Position numbers and translations under genes: made by a program. DNA of 17,836 nt from Acephala macrosclerotiorum (Eukaryota; Ascomycota; Leotiomycetes; Helotiales; Mollisiaceae), in NCBI GenBank assembly GCA_014904845.1, contig MU119817.1, forward strand, positions 1-17,836. The letters are read 5' to 3'. The notes beneath the pieces were generated by a model. It was not told the DNA's origin, searched no databases, and worked only from the letters and a program-made list of their open reading frames with translations. Below are positions 8,211-17,836 of the stretch, piece by piece; the stretch's first letter is position 1; every line of letters starts with the position of its first letter.

Positions 8211-8439
8211 TGTCGATTTAATCATATGATCGTTTAAGTGATCGATTAAATAATTCGAACTATAATTTCTATTGCTTTTGACAACAATTACTCTAGTGTT
8301 CACTTTTTAATCTTACGTTTATTTTATTTAATTATATAAATAAATAAATACTTTCTCTAGAAAAAAATAAATAAAATTGAATTATTGATATTAGATTAAA
8401 ATTTTAATATTTTGTAATTTGTTTTCAAACGTTTTAATA
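8211..8439 (+). repeat. 5' LTR (229 bp)
   Basis: It aligns to 14297-14525 with no gap: 29 differences, all transitions. It starts TGTCGATT and ends TTTTAATA, where the partner LTR has TTTTAACA, so the terminal CA was mutated to TA here. Confidence 0.95.
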
Positions 8440-10621
8440 TTAATCAATAATTAAATTCGTTCGATTACAAAATAATAAAATTACTTACAAAAAAATAACA
8501 ATTGAATAAAATCGATCGAATAAAAAAACTTAAATTATATACAATCTATTGATTCAATTAAACGTAAAAAAAAGTAGTTTTTATTTGTATTAAAAAAAAT
8601 TATTAAATCTTCAAAAAATATTACGATTTTACGTTTATTTTGTTTTTTTCGATTTAAAATTGATTAATTTTTTATTTTACGTTTTATCGCGTATTAATAA
8701 CGAGTATTTTATTGTAATTTGTTAAATAATACTAAAAATAATTTTTACGAGTTTAATACGAAAACTCGTCGAATTAATATATTTATTAAATACAATACGA
8801 TTTAATAAAATATTTTTCAAGAATACGATTATATTTTCTCAGAGTACGATTTTGATTAAAAAAAGATTTTTTTATTATTTTTTTTATTTTTCGATTCAAT
8901 ATAATATATATTGAAATAAATATAAAATTTTAAAACGAGAAATAATTGAAATTATAAATTATAAATAAAATATAAAAAAGTATTTTTAAAATAAAAAAAA
9001 AAAATATTTAAAAAAAAATAAAAATAAAAATACAAAAAAAAAATTATATAAAGTTTTACGAATAAATAAAATATAAATATTGAAAAAACAATTTATTAAA
9101 ATTTTAAAAATATTAATAAATATTGCAAATAAAAAAAAATAATTAAAATAATCGTATAAAGAAATTGTAAAAATAAATTTAATAAAAAATTTCAATTTAT
9201 GAAAAAATACAATCGATTTAAAAATAAAACAAATTCGAAAATTAGCGTTTTTTATTATTTTTATTGAGAAAATTAAAAAAATAATATTAGTATTTTCGAA
9301 TTTTTTTTTTCAATTATTAAAATTTACTATAAAACTTTTTATAGAGTAAATAATATTATTCGAATGTACAATATTTTAAAAACAATTTTAAAAACGCAAT
9401 AAAATATTATTATTAGATTTATTGTCAAAAAACGAGAATTCGAAACGAAATTTATCGTTTTTATTATTATTAGAAATTGAAAAATTATTAAAAAATTTTA
9501 ATCGATTAATATACAATTTCGATCGCGAGAATTAAATAGTATTTAATCTCAATAAAAAATTAATCATTTTTATAAAGATTTACAACGATAAATTCAAATA
9601 CTACGAAAAAAAAAATTTATTAAATATATTTATACGAGTATTTAAAAATTTATATTCGAAAGTAAATATTAAATTCGAGAATTATTATAATACGTTTTCG
9701 ATTATATTTATCGATGAAATTAATAAATTTTATTATTAAAAACTCGTTAAAAAAAGTTTATTTTTTAATAAAATAATTAAAATTGTAAAATCGAATTTTG
9801 AAATCGAAAAATATTAAAATAAAATATTTAATTAATAAAATACGATTATATTTATATTAATTCGAATATAAAATTTAAATAAAACGATTTTCGAATACTT
9901 TGAAATATTGTATTAAAAATTGATTTAAAAATAATTTAATCTATATTCGAATATACAAATAAAAACTATTATACGAAACAAATTTTATTACGTTTATTAA
10001 AACGTATTAAAATATTATTAAACGCTTTTTCGATTTTTATCGAATTTTTAAACGATATATAAAAACGTTTATAATGCGATTTTATTTTAAATAGAAATAG
10101 AAATAATTTTTAAAATTTTTATAATCGAAAAAAAAGAAATTTATTGAAATATAATCGAATTATATTTTGTAAATCGCAAATATTACAATAAAAATATTCG
10201 ATATAATAATTGAATTAATTACAAAAAATTAATAATATATTAAAACGAAAAAAAGTATTTTATTTACGAAAATTCGAATTATTAAAATACTCGCTATACG
10301 TTAAAAAAAAAAAAAAAAGCGTACAATAATTTTAAAAAATCGAGATTATTCGATAAAAATAAAATGATTTAATTTGTAATTAAATTCGAAAAATTAAATT
10401 TCAATATTACTAAAAAATACGAACAATTCGTTATTAAATTTATTAAAAAAAGAAATTTATACGAAAACAATATTACGCGATTAATCAATTATTTTATAAT
10501 ATTTTACAATACGATTAATAGATTTAAAATCATCGAATTATTCGATTATTAATCAATTTATTATACGATATTAAATACTATAATATAATTGAAATTGTTT
10601 TTAATATTTATTAATATAAAA
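8440..10621 (+). pseudogene. primer-binding site and gag region of the copia element, unreadable
   Basis: This is the span between the 5' LTR and the first protein segment I can recognise. By position it should hold the tRNA primer-binding site just after 8439, then gag. The sequence is mutated beyond recognition and I could not assign the primer tRNA. A possible nucic-acid-binding knuckle relic (YFVNRKYYNKNIRYNN, with Tyr perhaps replacing Cys or His) lies at about 10163-10210 in the same frame as protease and integrase, but the match is loose. The longer antisense open frame near 8986-9195 is Phe/Ile-rich low complexity and not a gene. Confidence 0.45.
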
Positions 10622-10965
10622 ACGTATTTAACAAATCGCTATACATTAAACGTTTTTATAAGTATTATAATCGATATTAATATCGTTTAACGATCGATTA
10701 TTAACGAAAATTAATATTTGATTTTTTAACGAATTTAAAACGTTAAATTGAACGAATTTAAAATTAAAAAAATAATAATTAAATTTGAAATCGATAAAAT
10801 TTTATTTTTTGAAATTATTAATATTAATATATTAATTAAACGTATTACATTTTACGTAGTTTTAATAAATATACTTTTTTTATTGTATTTTTAAAATATA
10901 AATAGACTACGAATTAAATTCGATAATTTTAATAATATATTTATTTAAAATAAATAATATATATT
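10622..10965 (+). pseudogene. copia protease relic
   Basis: In this frame a hydrophobic run, FISIIIID at about 10655-10675, leads into D-I-N-I-V, where the family has D-T-G-A-A/S. The catalytic Asp codon (GAT, 10673-10675) survives, while Thr, Gly and Ala codons are altered in ways explained by C-to-T and G-to-A changes. Further on, RITFYVVLINILFLLYF (about 10838-10890) and RLRIKFDNFNNIFI correspond to the conserved second half of fungal copia proteases (PIG-ITFHV, TPFLL, D-DRLG). Several TAA codons interrupt it. The same frame carries on into integrase. Confidence 0.7.
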
Positions 10966-11059
10966 TATTATTAAAACGTTTAAATATTTTTAAATATTAT
11001 TTAATTTATTCGAAAATTTAATTTATAGTAATTGCAAAATTTTTACGATAAAAATTGAT

Positions 11060-11170
11060 TTTATTATTTGTTATTTAATTAAAACCAAACTCAAACGATT
11101 ATATAAATATTTTGAATATTTATTAATCGTTAAATTCGTACGAGTATTAAAATATAAAAAATATTTTACG
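11060..11170 (+). pseudogene. integrase N-terminal zinc-binding region relic (GAG-pre-integrase)
   Basis: The segment KLKRLYKYFEYLLIVKFVRV corresponds to the LHRRFGHP-type motif ahead of copia integrases. Both zinc-binding His positions now read Tyr (RLH to RLY and FGH to FEY), each explained by a C-to-T change. It is in the same frame as protease and the integrase core. Confidence 0.65.
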
Positions 11171-11428
11171 AATTTCGAAAAAATTAAAAAAATAATAAAA
11201 TTTTATTAATAATATTAAATAAATAATAAATTTTTCGATCGTTTTAAATTTATATTATATAACGATTATAATTTCAATTATTTCATTTATTTAAACGTAT
11301 TATAAATCGATAAAAAATTAATACTTTAAATCGTAAACGAAATTATAATATTTTAAATCGCGAAATTCTTTGTAAATATATCGATAAAAAAAATATAAAA
11401 CGTTTTTCGAGCGTATTAAATCGACGTT

Positions 11429-11760
11429 TATTTTGAATTATTGATATTTGTTATTTATAATCTTAAAACGAATTTCAATTCTAAGAAATTTTACAATAAT
11501 ACTAAAAATATAAATATTGATTTAAAAATTATATTAATAGAAATTTATAATTCGATTAATCTAATAAAAAAATATTACGTTTTATTAAAACGTACGTATA
11601 ATATACTATTTCGAGAATTTCTCGATTTGCGAAAAAAAAAGCAATTTTAAATAGTAATTAAAATAATCAACGATACGACGAAATCGAATAATATTATTTT
11701 TATATTTTTTATTTTCAATATTTATTTTCGAATATTACAATAAAACGCGTTTATAGTATT
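11429..11760 (+). pseudogene. copia integrase core relic
   Basis: A 69-codon stop-free stretch (11441-11650) lies inside the integrase core: LKTNFNSKKF matches the D-x-GTNF-SKEF segment, IYNSINLIKKYYVLLKRTYN matches the A/VEAHNSIG-VERYH-PLRRAY region, and after a stop at 11648 IKIINDT matches the conserved VKA-NDT block. Substitutions such as Ala to Thr/Val/Ile and Gly/Glu to Asn/Lys are what RIP would produce. The integrase would have joined the cDNA to host DNA; here it is dead. The open stretch alone could be mistaken for a small host gene. Confidence 0.85.
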
Positions 11761-11819
11761 AATTATTATTAGAATTAAAACGATAAAAAATACAATAATC
11801 GCAATTTGAAAATATTATA

Positions 11820-12065
11820 TTATTTATTAAATCAATAACGTTTTACAAATAAAAAATAATCTACGAAATTATTATTTGATCGATTTACTTTTAAATTCAA
11901 ACGTATTTATTTAAAAAAAAATAAAAAAATAAAAAAAACTATATATATTTTTAATAATAAATAAAAAAATATATTAATTACAATTACTAAATAAATCAAA
12001 GAATTTTCGTAGTATTACAATAAAATTATTTTATTAAAATTTCAAATAATTTAAAAAACAATCAA
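11820..12065 (+). pseudogene. integrase C-terminal (DNA-binding) region relic
   Basis: In the same frame, IDLLLNSNVFI (about 11879-11911) matches the LHDLPLNSDVLVWRE motif, and NFRSITIKLFY (12002-12034) matches the NFRSTVVKPY motif of fungal copia integrase C-terminal domains. The spacing between the two motifs agrees with the family. Confidence 0.75.
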
Positions 12066-12369
12066 AAAATTATTTATTAAAAAAAAACTTATTAAAAAAT
12101 TTAAATTTAAAATCAAATTTTTTTAAAAAAAATTCGAAAATAAAAAAAAAAATATTTAATTTATTTTATTCAATTAAAAATTTTTTATATATTTCAAAAA
12201 AAAATTTATATTTATTTCAAATTGTAATAAAAATCTTTTTTTACGTTTTTAATTTTAATAAATATATTTATATAATAATTTGTATAAATATAAAAACTTT
12301 TGAAATTTATTTGATTAAAAAAAAAACTAAAAATAAACAATTATTTATAGATTTTCATACAAAAAAAAT

Positions 12370-12990
12370 TATTATTATTTTAAGTAATTCGTTTGTAATT
12401 TCTCGTAAAAAGAAAATTAATAAATTAATCACGAAAAAAATCTTTAAATTAATTTCTAATAACTCGAAAAAAAATTAATAATCAATAAATTTTCGATTCA
12501 AAATTAATAAACGAAATTAAAAACATAAAAACAATAATTTTATACGAGAAATCTCGTTTTATAATTTAAATATTTAATAATAAAAACAAAAAAATAATAT
12601 TAATTCAATTTTCAATTATTTAGCGTATTAATTAACGAATTATTATCGTTTTAATTTTATTTTTCAAATTCAAAAAAAATAATTTTTATTTGAAAAATAT
12701 TATTTAAATATATATACAATTAATAATTCTATTAATACGTATTATTTTCATTAAATTTTCGAAAGAAATAACGAATAAATTTTTATCGAATATCGTTTTC
12801 AAAGTAATTAAATCTTTTTACAAAATCTCGAAAATAAAAATACACTAATATAAAACGTATAATACTTATTATAAAAACAAATTTTTAATAGAATTTTCAA
12901 TTTTCGATTTTTATTTACTTATTACGAAAAGTAATTATATTTTATTCGAGATAATCGATATACAAACTAACGATACGCTTATTTTAAAAA
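12370..12990 (+). pseudogene. copia reverse transcriptase relic (RVT_2 type)
   Basis: The N-terminal motif SRKKKINKL..KKIFKLIS (about 12398-12450) is in the integrase frame. A one-base-type frame change lies between about 12450 and 12490. Then IFDSKLINEIKN (12492-12527), EKSRFII (12546-12566), IQFSII-RIN (TQSPTIQR-SQ motif), YLKNII-IYIQ (12687-12719; YLRDITQAYVQS motif) and FKVIKSFYKI (FKVVKPLYGI motif) follow. The active-site block QTDDTL reads QTNDTL at 12963-12980: the first Asp became Asn by G-to-A. Stops are frequent. Order and spacing match the family closely. Confidence 0.9.
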
Positions 12991-13214
12991 ATTAAATTTT
13001 TGTAAAATTAAAAAACTTTAAATTGTAAAAAATTAAATTATTAATTAAATTTATAAAATTTTTTACATCGAATATTTTTCTACTATTCAACGAATACAAA
13101 TTAGTAATAAATAAAATCGGAAATAAAATTGTATTTTCGTAAAAAAAGCAAAATAAGCGTTTAAATTTAATTAATTCGAAATCAAACTTCTATAAATAAA
13201 CGTACTTCGAGTAA

Positions 13215-13913
13215 TGTACTCGAAAAACATATATCAATTTTATTTGCTAATCGAAAATTGCATACGATATATCGACGGCAATTCAATATTAATATCTCGA
13301 AAAAAAGTAAATTATAGCGTTAAATAAACGATTACAATAACAAATAAACAATTTCAATCGTAAATTTCGATTTTTTTGTTTGAATTTACATTCAATGAAA
13401 TTCTTCGTTTTTATAGACGACTTTTTTACTATAAATAAAAATTTCAATTTACAAATCGAGTATATTATCGTTTTTGATAATGAGATTTATAGCGATAAAT
13501 AATTCGATTTATAGAGCAATTTACTTTATTAGAATTCAATAAAATGCAAAAAAATTACTCGTATTATTTTAATTTTTGAACTATATGCAATAATAGTAGA
13601 AATCGATATAAAAATCTCGATTTTTACTATTTTTGATTTTATTATAAAACGATTCAAATTGAATTCAATTCTCGTAATTATTTGTATTAATTTTTTCTTT
13701 TTCTACGAGTATATAATCAAACTCGATACTACTAAAAAAAAGCGTTTTATAATCGATATTATAATTATCAAACAATCGTATAAACGCAAAAAACTCTCGA
13801 AAATTCGATAAATTACTAGAAATAGTAATTCAATTGATACTATAATTAAATCCAATATTAATAAAATACTTGAATCGCTTATTAGTATTAATCGCTTTAA
13901 TATTAAAATATAA
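13215..13913 (+). pseudogene. copia RNase H relic and pol C-terminus
   Basis: In the frame of the RT: YINFIC-SKIAYDIS (family ARGAYIASICQPE-AFDLS), ALNKRLQ-QINN, then LHSMKFFVFID (13389-13418, first catalytic Asp kept at 13416), NKNFNLQIEYIIV, SIKCKKITRIIL-FELYAI (second catalytic Glu kept at 13578), KKKRFIIDIIIIKQSYKRKKL, and LESLISINRFNIKI ending at TAA 13911. The third catalytic Asp position (TDS) reads Asn. Long stretches are stop-free, so this end is less damaged than gag. The antisense open frame 13703-13978 is its shadow. Confidence 0.9.
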
Positions 13914-14296
13914 AAATAAATACAACGTTTCGAAATCCAAAAATCAATCAATGAAAACGAGAATAATAAAAAAAACAATTATTAAAAAAAACAATACTAG
14001 AAAAAAAGACGTATAATTGTTGTTTTAGTGTTTTTAGTATTTCTCGATATTTTCGATGTTTTTAAGAGTAAAACTTTCAATTGACTCGAAGATTATAAAT
14101 ATCGAGTTTAAAGAAATTCTTTCAAATTTGATTTGATCGATCAAATATTACAATACGTAACGACGATTAGTTCACGATCAAATTTCTTTCTAGTATTTGA
14201 TAATAAAACAGTACATTGATAGTCGCAATAGTACTTTTTTTTATATTTGGTTTACGAGTTGAAAAAAGCGTTTTCTCTCAAAAAGAGAATTACTAA
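13914..14296 (+). other. 3' untranslated part of the copia element with purine tract
   Basis: This is the span between the pol end and the 3' LTR. A purine run (aaaaagagaa, 14280-14289) ends seven bases before the 3' LTR and is the best polypurine-tract candidate. It forms the right arm of a 6-bp hairpin, ttctct (14273-14278) with agagaa (14284-14289). No other gene is visible. Confidence 0.45.
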
Positions 14297-14525
14297 TATC
14301 GATTCAATTATGTGATCGTTTAAACGATCGATTAAATAATTCGAACTATAATTTCTATTGCTCTTGACAATAGTTGTTTTAGTGTTTATTTTTTAATCTT
14401 ATGTCTACTTTGTTTAATTATGTAAATAAATAAATGTTTTCTTTGGAAAAAAATAAACAAAATTGAATTATTGATATCAAATTAAAATTTTAGTATTTTG
14501 TAATTTGTTTTCGAACGTTTTAACA
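14297..14525 (+). repeat. 3' LTR (229 bp)
   Basis: Direct repeat of 8211-8439. Here the first dinucleotide reads TA instead of TG, while the last is the intact CA; the other LTR shows the reverse, so together they reveal the original TG..CA. Confidence 0.95.
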
Positions 14526-14530
14526 AATAT
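14526..14530. repeat. target-site duplication AATAT, right copy
   Basis: Identical to 8206-8210 and immediately outside the 3' LTR. Confidence 0.85.
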
Positions 14531-17290
14531 TAATCGAATTATTAATTATTTTTATTACGCTCGTTTATTAATTTTATTAATTCAAATAAATAAATTACAA
14601 ATACGTTAATAAAATTAAAAACTTTATAAAATTTTTTAATTATATTTTAAAGTACTATTTATTGAAAAATATATCGATATCGAAAAAACGTTTATTATAA
14701 TTCGAGTTTATAATAATCGAAATCGAATTTATAATTTTAATAAACGACAAATTATCGTTTTTATTATATTTTAATAATTAAATAATTAATAAAATTTATT
14801 TTAAAATAATAATTAAATAATTCGTATATTATTCGAATATATATATTTTAATATAAAAATTAATTAATAATATTTTATTTAAAAACGAAAATAATAAAAA
14901 AAAATTCTCATAATAATATAATAAATAATAAAATAAAAAACGATATATTTTTAATCGATTTATTATTATAATATTTATTTTTATTATTTTTTAAAATATT
15001 ATAAAAAATTATTCGATTATTTGTAAAATTATTAAACGAAAAAAAACCGTTTATAAAAAAATAATTATAAATATTCGAATACAATAAATTTTTATAACGA
15101 TAATAATAATAATAAAAATAATTAATTTTTTAATAATAATTTAATATTATTAAATATATTTTAAATAAATTTTAATAATATTATTAATTTTATTATAAAT
15201 TTTTCAATAAAATAAAATTTTAAAAATATTGAATTTTTCGATACGAATAATTAAAATACGAAAAATTATACGAATTAAAATAAAATTATAATTTAAAAAA
15301 ACGTATTTTTATTCGTTAATTTTTTTAAATATAATATAATAAATAAATGAAATATTATCGTTTATATAAACTTTTAAATATATTTTCAAAGTTTAATATA
15401 ATAATAATATATAAAAAAAATTAAAAATATTATTCAATTAATATTTTATTATATTTTCGAAAATATTTACGTTTATAATAATAATATAATATATTAAAAT
15501 AATAATTATAAATAAAAAATATTAATAATTTTTTTACGTATATAATAATTTTAATATCGATTTTAAAATATTAATATATATTTTTAACGAATTAATTTTA
15601 ATATTTATATATTTTAAAAATTTAATAAAAAAATAAAAAATTTAAATAATAAAATTATAAAAAAAATAACGTTGTAATATAATTTTAATAAAATAATTTT
15701 ATTATAATAATATTAAAAATATTAATTATTTTTAATAAAACGTATAATAAAATAATTATTATTATAATAATTTTAATTTCGATTTTCGTTCGTTTTAATT
15801 GAAATTAAATAATATTAATTTTATAATAGTTTTTTTTTTAAATAAAACTACGTTTATTATTTATCGTAACGTATATTAATAATAAAAACGAGAGAAAAAA
15901 AACTTTTATAAATAAATTTTATAAATTTATTTATAACGAATAAAAGTTTAAACGATTTTAATAAAACGATAATACGAATTACGCGAATAATTATATCGAT
16001 ATTACGAAAAAATATAAAAATAATTTTAATAAAAATTTCGAAAATAGCGATTATATTATAATAAAAATTTTTACGTTTTTAAATTTTTTAATAAAATAAT
16101 TTATTTCGAAAAATTAAAAATAAAAAAATATTAATTATTTTATAATCACGAAAAAAAAAAATATAATATATAAAAAATATTTAATAAATTTTTTATTTCG
16201 TATTAAATTATTTAAATATATTTATATAAACGAATATAAAAATAATAAAATAATATCGTTATAATAATAATATAATAAATAAACATTAAAATAAAAATTA
16301 TCGAAATAAAATTTTATTATAAAACGATATAATAACGTATTATAAAATTTATTTATATAAAAATAAACGCGTATTTTATTTTCGAAAAAAAAAAAAAAAT
16401 TTATTTATATAAATATAAAATATATATAATTATTAATCGATATCGATTTTTTAAAATTTTATTTTAAAATAATTTATAATAAAATACTAATAATTATATT
16501 TGAAAATATTTTAAAATTAATAATATTTTTAAAACGAACGATATTTTTATTATATATTTTCAATAAAATTAACGAAATAAATTTATTCGTGAAAATCGTA
16601 TTTATAATATAAATTATAAAAATATTTAAATTAAAATTATTATTGAATATCGAATTTTTATAAATTATATTAATAATTATTAATTTCGTCGATAATATTT
16701 TTATATTTAATTATTATAAAAATTTTATCGTTTTAATAATAATTAAAATTAAAAAAAGTTTTAATAATATAAAAAATATAAATAACGAAAAAATTATAAT
16801 TTTTTTAAAAACGATAATTATCGTATTAATAATTTATATTAAAATTTTTACGAATAAAATTTTTTTTTTTTAAAATAAATTTTAAAAACGTTTATAACGT
16901 TATTTTAAATTATATTAATTTCGTAATTATAATAAACGTTTTTATTAAAATATATTTAAATTATTTTAACGATTATATAAACGAAAAAATATATTTTATT
17001 TTAATCGAAAACGCGATATATTTTATATTAATAACGATTATTTTAAAAATAAATAAAAAAAAAAAAAAAAATTTTTTTATTAAAAAATTATAATATAATC
17101 GTTTTTAAAATATTTTTAAATTATTATACGATAATAATATTAAAATTTATAATATTAATATAACGATTATAAAATAATTATATTAATTCGTTATTAAATT
17201 TATAAAATATTAAATAAATAAAAATTTATTAAATATATTCGAAAAAAAATATATATGTATTTTTTTGATTAAAAATAATAAAATATAAAA
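14531..17290. mobile_element. older RIP-degraded repeat, right part
   Basis: This is nearly pure A/T sequence with scattered CpG. In 16441-17040 I count about 26 cytosines on the + strand, and only two are not followed by G. No frame gives a recognisable protein on either strand. Length and context suggest a once protein-coding transposon. Together with 7641-8205 it probably represents the element into which the copia copy inserted. Confidence 0.55.
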
Positions 17291-17434
17291 ATATTATTAT
17301 TAGTATTACTAGAAATACTTATTATTAATAATAAATCAAAAACGAAATAAATAAATAAATTGAATAATTCGTTGATTGATTATTTTATTCTAAATCTAAT
17401 AAATGTACAAAAGTTGAAAAATATAATTTCAATT
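17291..17434. other. transition zone, less degraded AT-rich DNA
   Basis: CpA, CpT and TpG dinucleotides reappear here, so this is either the outer edge of the older repeat or a different one. It includes a small inverted repeat (agtatt...aatact) near 17310-17327. No gene is seen. Confidence 0.4.
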
Positions 17435-17453
17435 CTAGCGCAAGCGGCGCTAG
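17435..17453. repeat. GC-rich hairpin, possible transposon end
   Basis: ctagcgc (17435-17441) and gcgctag (17447-17453) form a perfect 7-bp stem around a 5-base loop, in otherwise AT-rich DNA. Its 14-base core is also present at 2688-2701. Palindromic GC-rich motifs are common near the ends of DNA transposons, but no partner repeat was found to close an element. Confidence 0.5.
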
Positions 17454-17836
17454 TCCCGATCTGGCCTAGTGCCACACGTGACTACTAAACTAATATTGTA
17501 CTCATATTAGTAATTCTTTTTTTGTAACAAAAATTAGTTTAATTCAATCATTTAAAAAACGCTATTATTCTTTTTTTTTATCGTAATTCGTTAATATGTA
17601 AAACTCGCTAATATTTTAATACAAAAATCATATGATTAAACTTTGAGAATAATACTAATAAATTAATACTATTTTCGAAGTTCGTCGAGAATTATAAGCG
17701 TCGAGATTGAAATAATTTTCTTTTTTTTAGTTTTATAAATCAAGTAATTACAAGATTCGAAATACAACGCAAAAATTACTTTTTTTTTATTTTTTTTTAA
17801 TAAGTATTTTTTTTAGTTTTCTATATTGTTTTTATT
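17454..17836. other. right-end AT-rich DNA, no gene seen
   Basis: A short stretch of normal composition (17454-17490, including CACGTGAC) gives way to AT-rich DNA with T and A runs. About 40 bases around 17683-17722 loosely resemble 14084-14123 upstream of the copia 3' LTR, but low complexity makes this unreliable. No open frame or RNA gene is visible. Confidence 0.4.

Larger units (their letters stand above)
8211..14525 (+). mobile_element. Ty1/copia-type LTR retrotransposon, complete but RIP-inactivated (6315 bp)
   Basis: The boundaries are set by two 229-bp direct repeats, TG..CA termini (in each LTR one terminal dinucleotide has been changed by a transition) and a 5-bp duplication AATAT. 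Internally, reading across stops, I can follow protease, integrase and RT/RNase H of the fungal copia type in the order PR-IN-RT-RH, which places it in Ty1/copia rather than Ty3/gypsy. Dozens of stops and the loss of catalytic residues mean it cannot be autonomous. It lies in DNA that is even more degraded, so it is probably nested in an older repeat. Confidence 0.95.

Noticed and set aside
8986..9195. 69-codon Phe/Ile-rich open frame on the - strand
   Set aside because: This is low-complexity antisense sequence within the RIPed gag region of the copia element, with composition explained by AT-richness.
11441..11650. Small + strand ORF as a host gene
   Set aside because: It is a stop-free part of the copia integrase core and continues in frame on both sides.
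13703..13978. 91-codon open frame on the - strand
   Set aside because: It is antisense to the readable RNase H/pol C-terminus on the + strand.
17683..17722. Second copy of the copia 3' region at the right end
   Set aside because: About 26 of 40 positions match 14084-14123, but in low-complexity AT-rich DNA this is not convincing and adjoining sequence does not align.
7641..17836. Mitochondrial DNA or a mitochondrial insertion as the source of the AT-rich sequence
   Set aside because: The LTR/TSD structure, copia pol motifs, transition-only divergence and CpG retention point to RIPed nuclear transposons.
1..17836. CRISPR array, rRNA or prokaryote-type operon
   Set aside because: There are no spaced identical repeats beyond the minisatellite, no rRNA-like sequence, and gene features are fungal.

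Overview
The window looks like nuclear DNA of a filamentous ascomycete (Pezizomycotina). A small island of ordinary base composition carries two genes of the fungal self/non-self (HET and STAND-like) type. It is embedded in very AT-rich DNA made of transposons that bear the marks of repeat-induced point mutation (RIP). The best evidence for RIP is that the two 229-bp LTRs of one element align without gaps and differ at 29 positions, all transitions. In the most degraded blocks almost every surviving cytosine is followed by G.

Layout. 1-420: G-rich low-complexity DNA with a 16-bp minisatellite. 420-1234: moderately AT-rich decayed DNA, with a possible antisense BED zinc-finger relic of a hAT-type transposase. 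1235-2638: a 1404-bp element with 51-bp terminal inverted repeats and an apparent 5-bp target duplication (GCTGG); its interior is RIP-degraded but its ends are well preserved. 2639-3319: flank and likely promoter DNA. 3320-5171: a broken gene (+ strand) with the fungal N-terminal domain found on STAND/NLR-like proteins, then TPR-like helices and a low-complexity C-terminal part; it has at least four frame changes and several in-frame stops. 5234-7345: an intact, apparently intronless HET-domain gene (- strand), convergent with the pseudogene. 7346-7640: its upstream region.

From 7641 to the right end the DNA is transposon-derived. A complete but dead Ty1/copia-type LTR retrotransposon (8211-14525, + strand) has 229-bp LTRs, TG..CA ends (one end changed in each LTR by a transition) and a perfect 5-bp target duplication AATAT. 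Reading through the stops, protease, integrase zinc-binding, integrase core and integrase C-terminal regions lie in one frame (about 10622-12450). Reverse transcriptase and RNase H continue in another frame (12492-13913). The protease-integrase-RT-RNase H order is that of copia elements. The flanks (7641-8205 and 14531-about 17290) are degraded further than the copia element, so the copia copy probably landed inside an older, already mutated repeat. The right end (17290-17836) is less degraded and holds a GC-rich hairpin whose core also occurs at 2688-2701.

Functionally, the only gene that looks alive is the HET gene. HET proteins act in heterokaryon incompatibility and programmed cell death, often alongside NLR-like partners, and the neighbour here is a decayed member of that broader class. 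No RNA genes or CRISPR arrays were seen.
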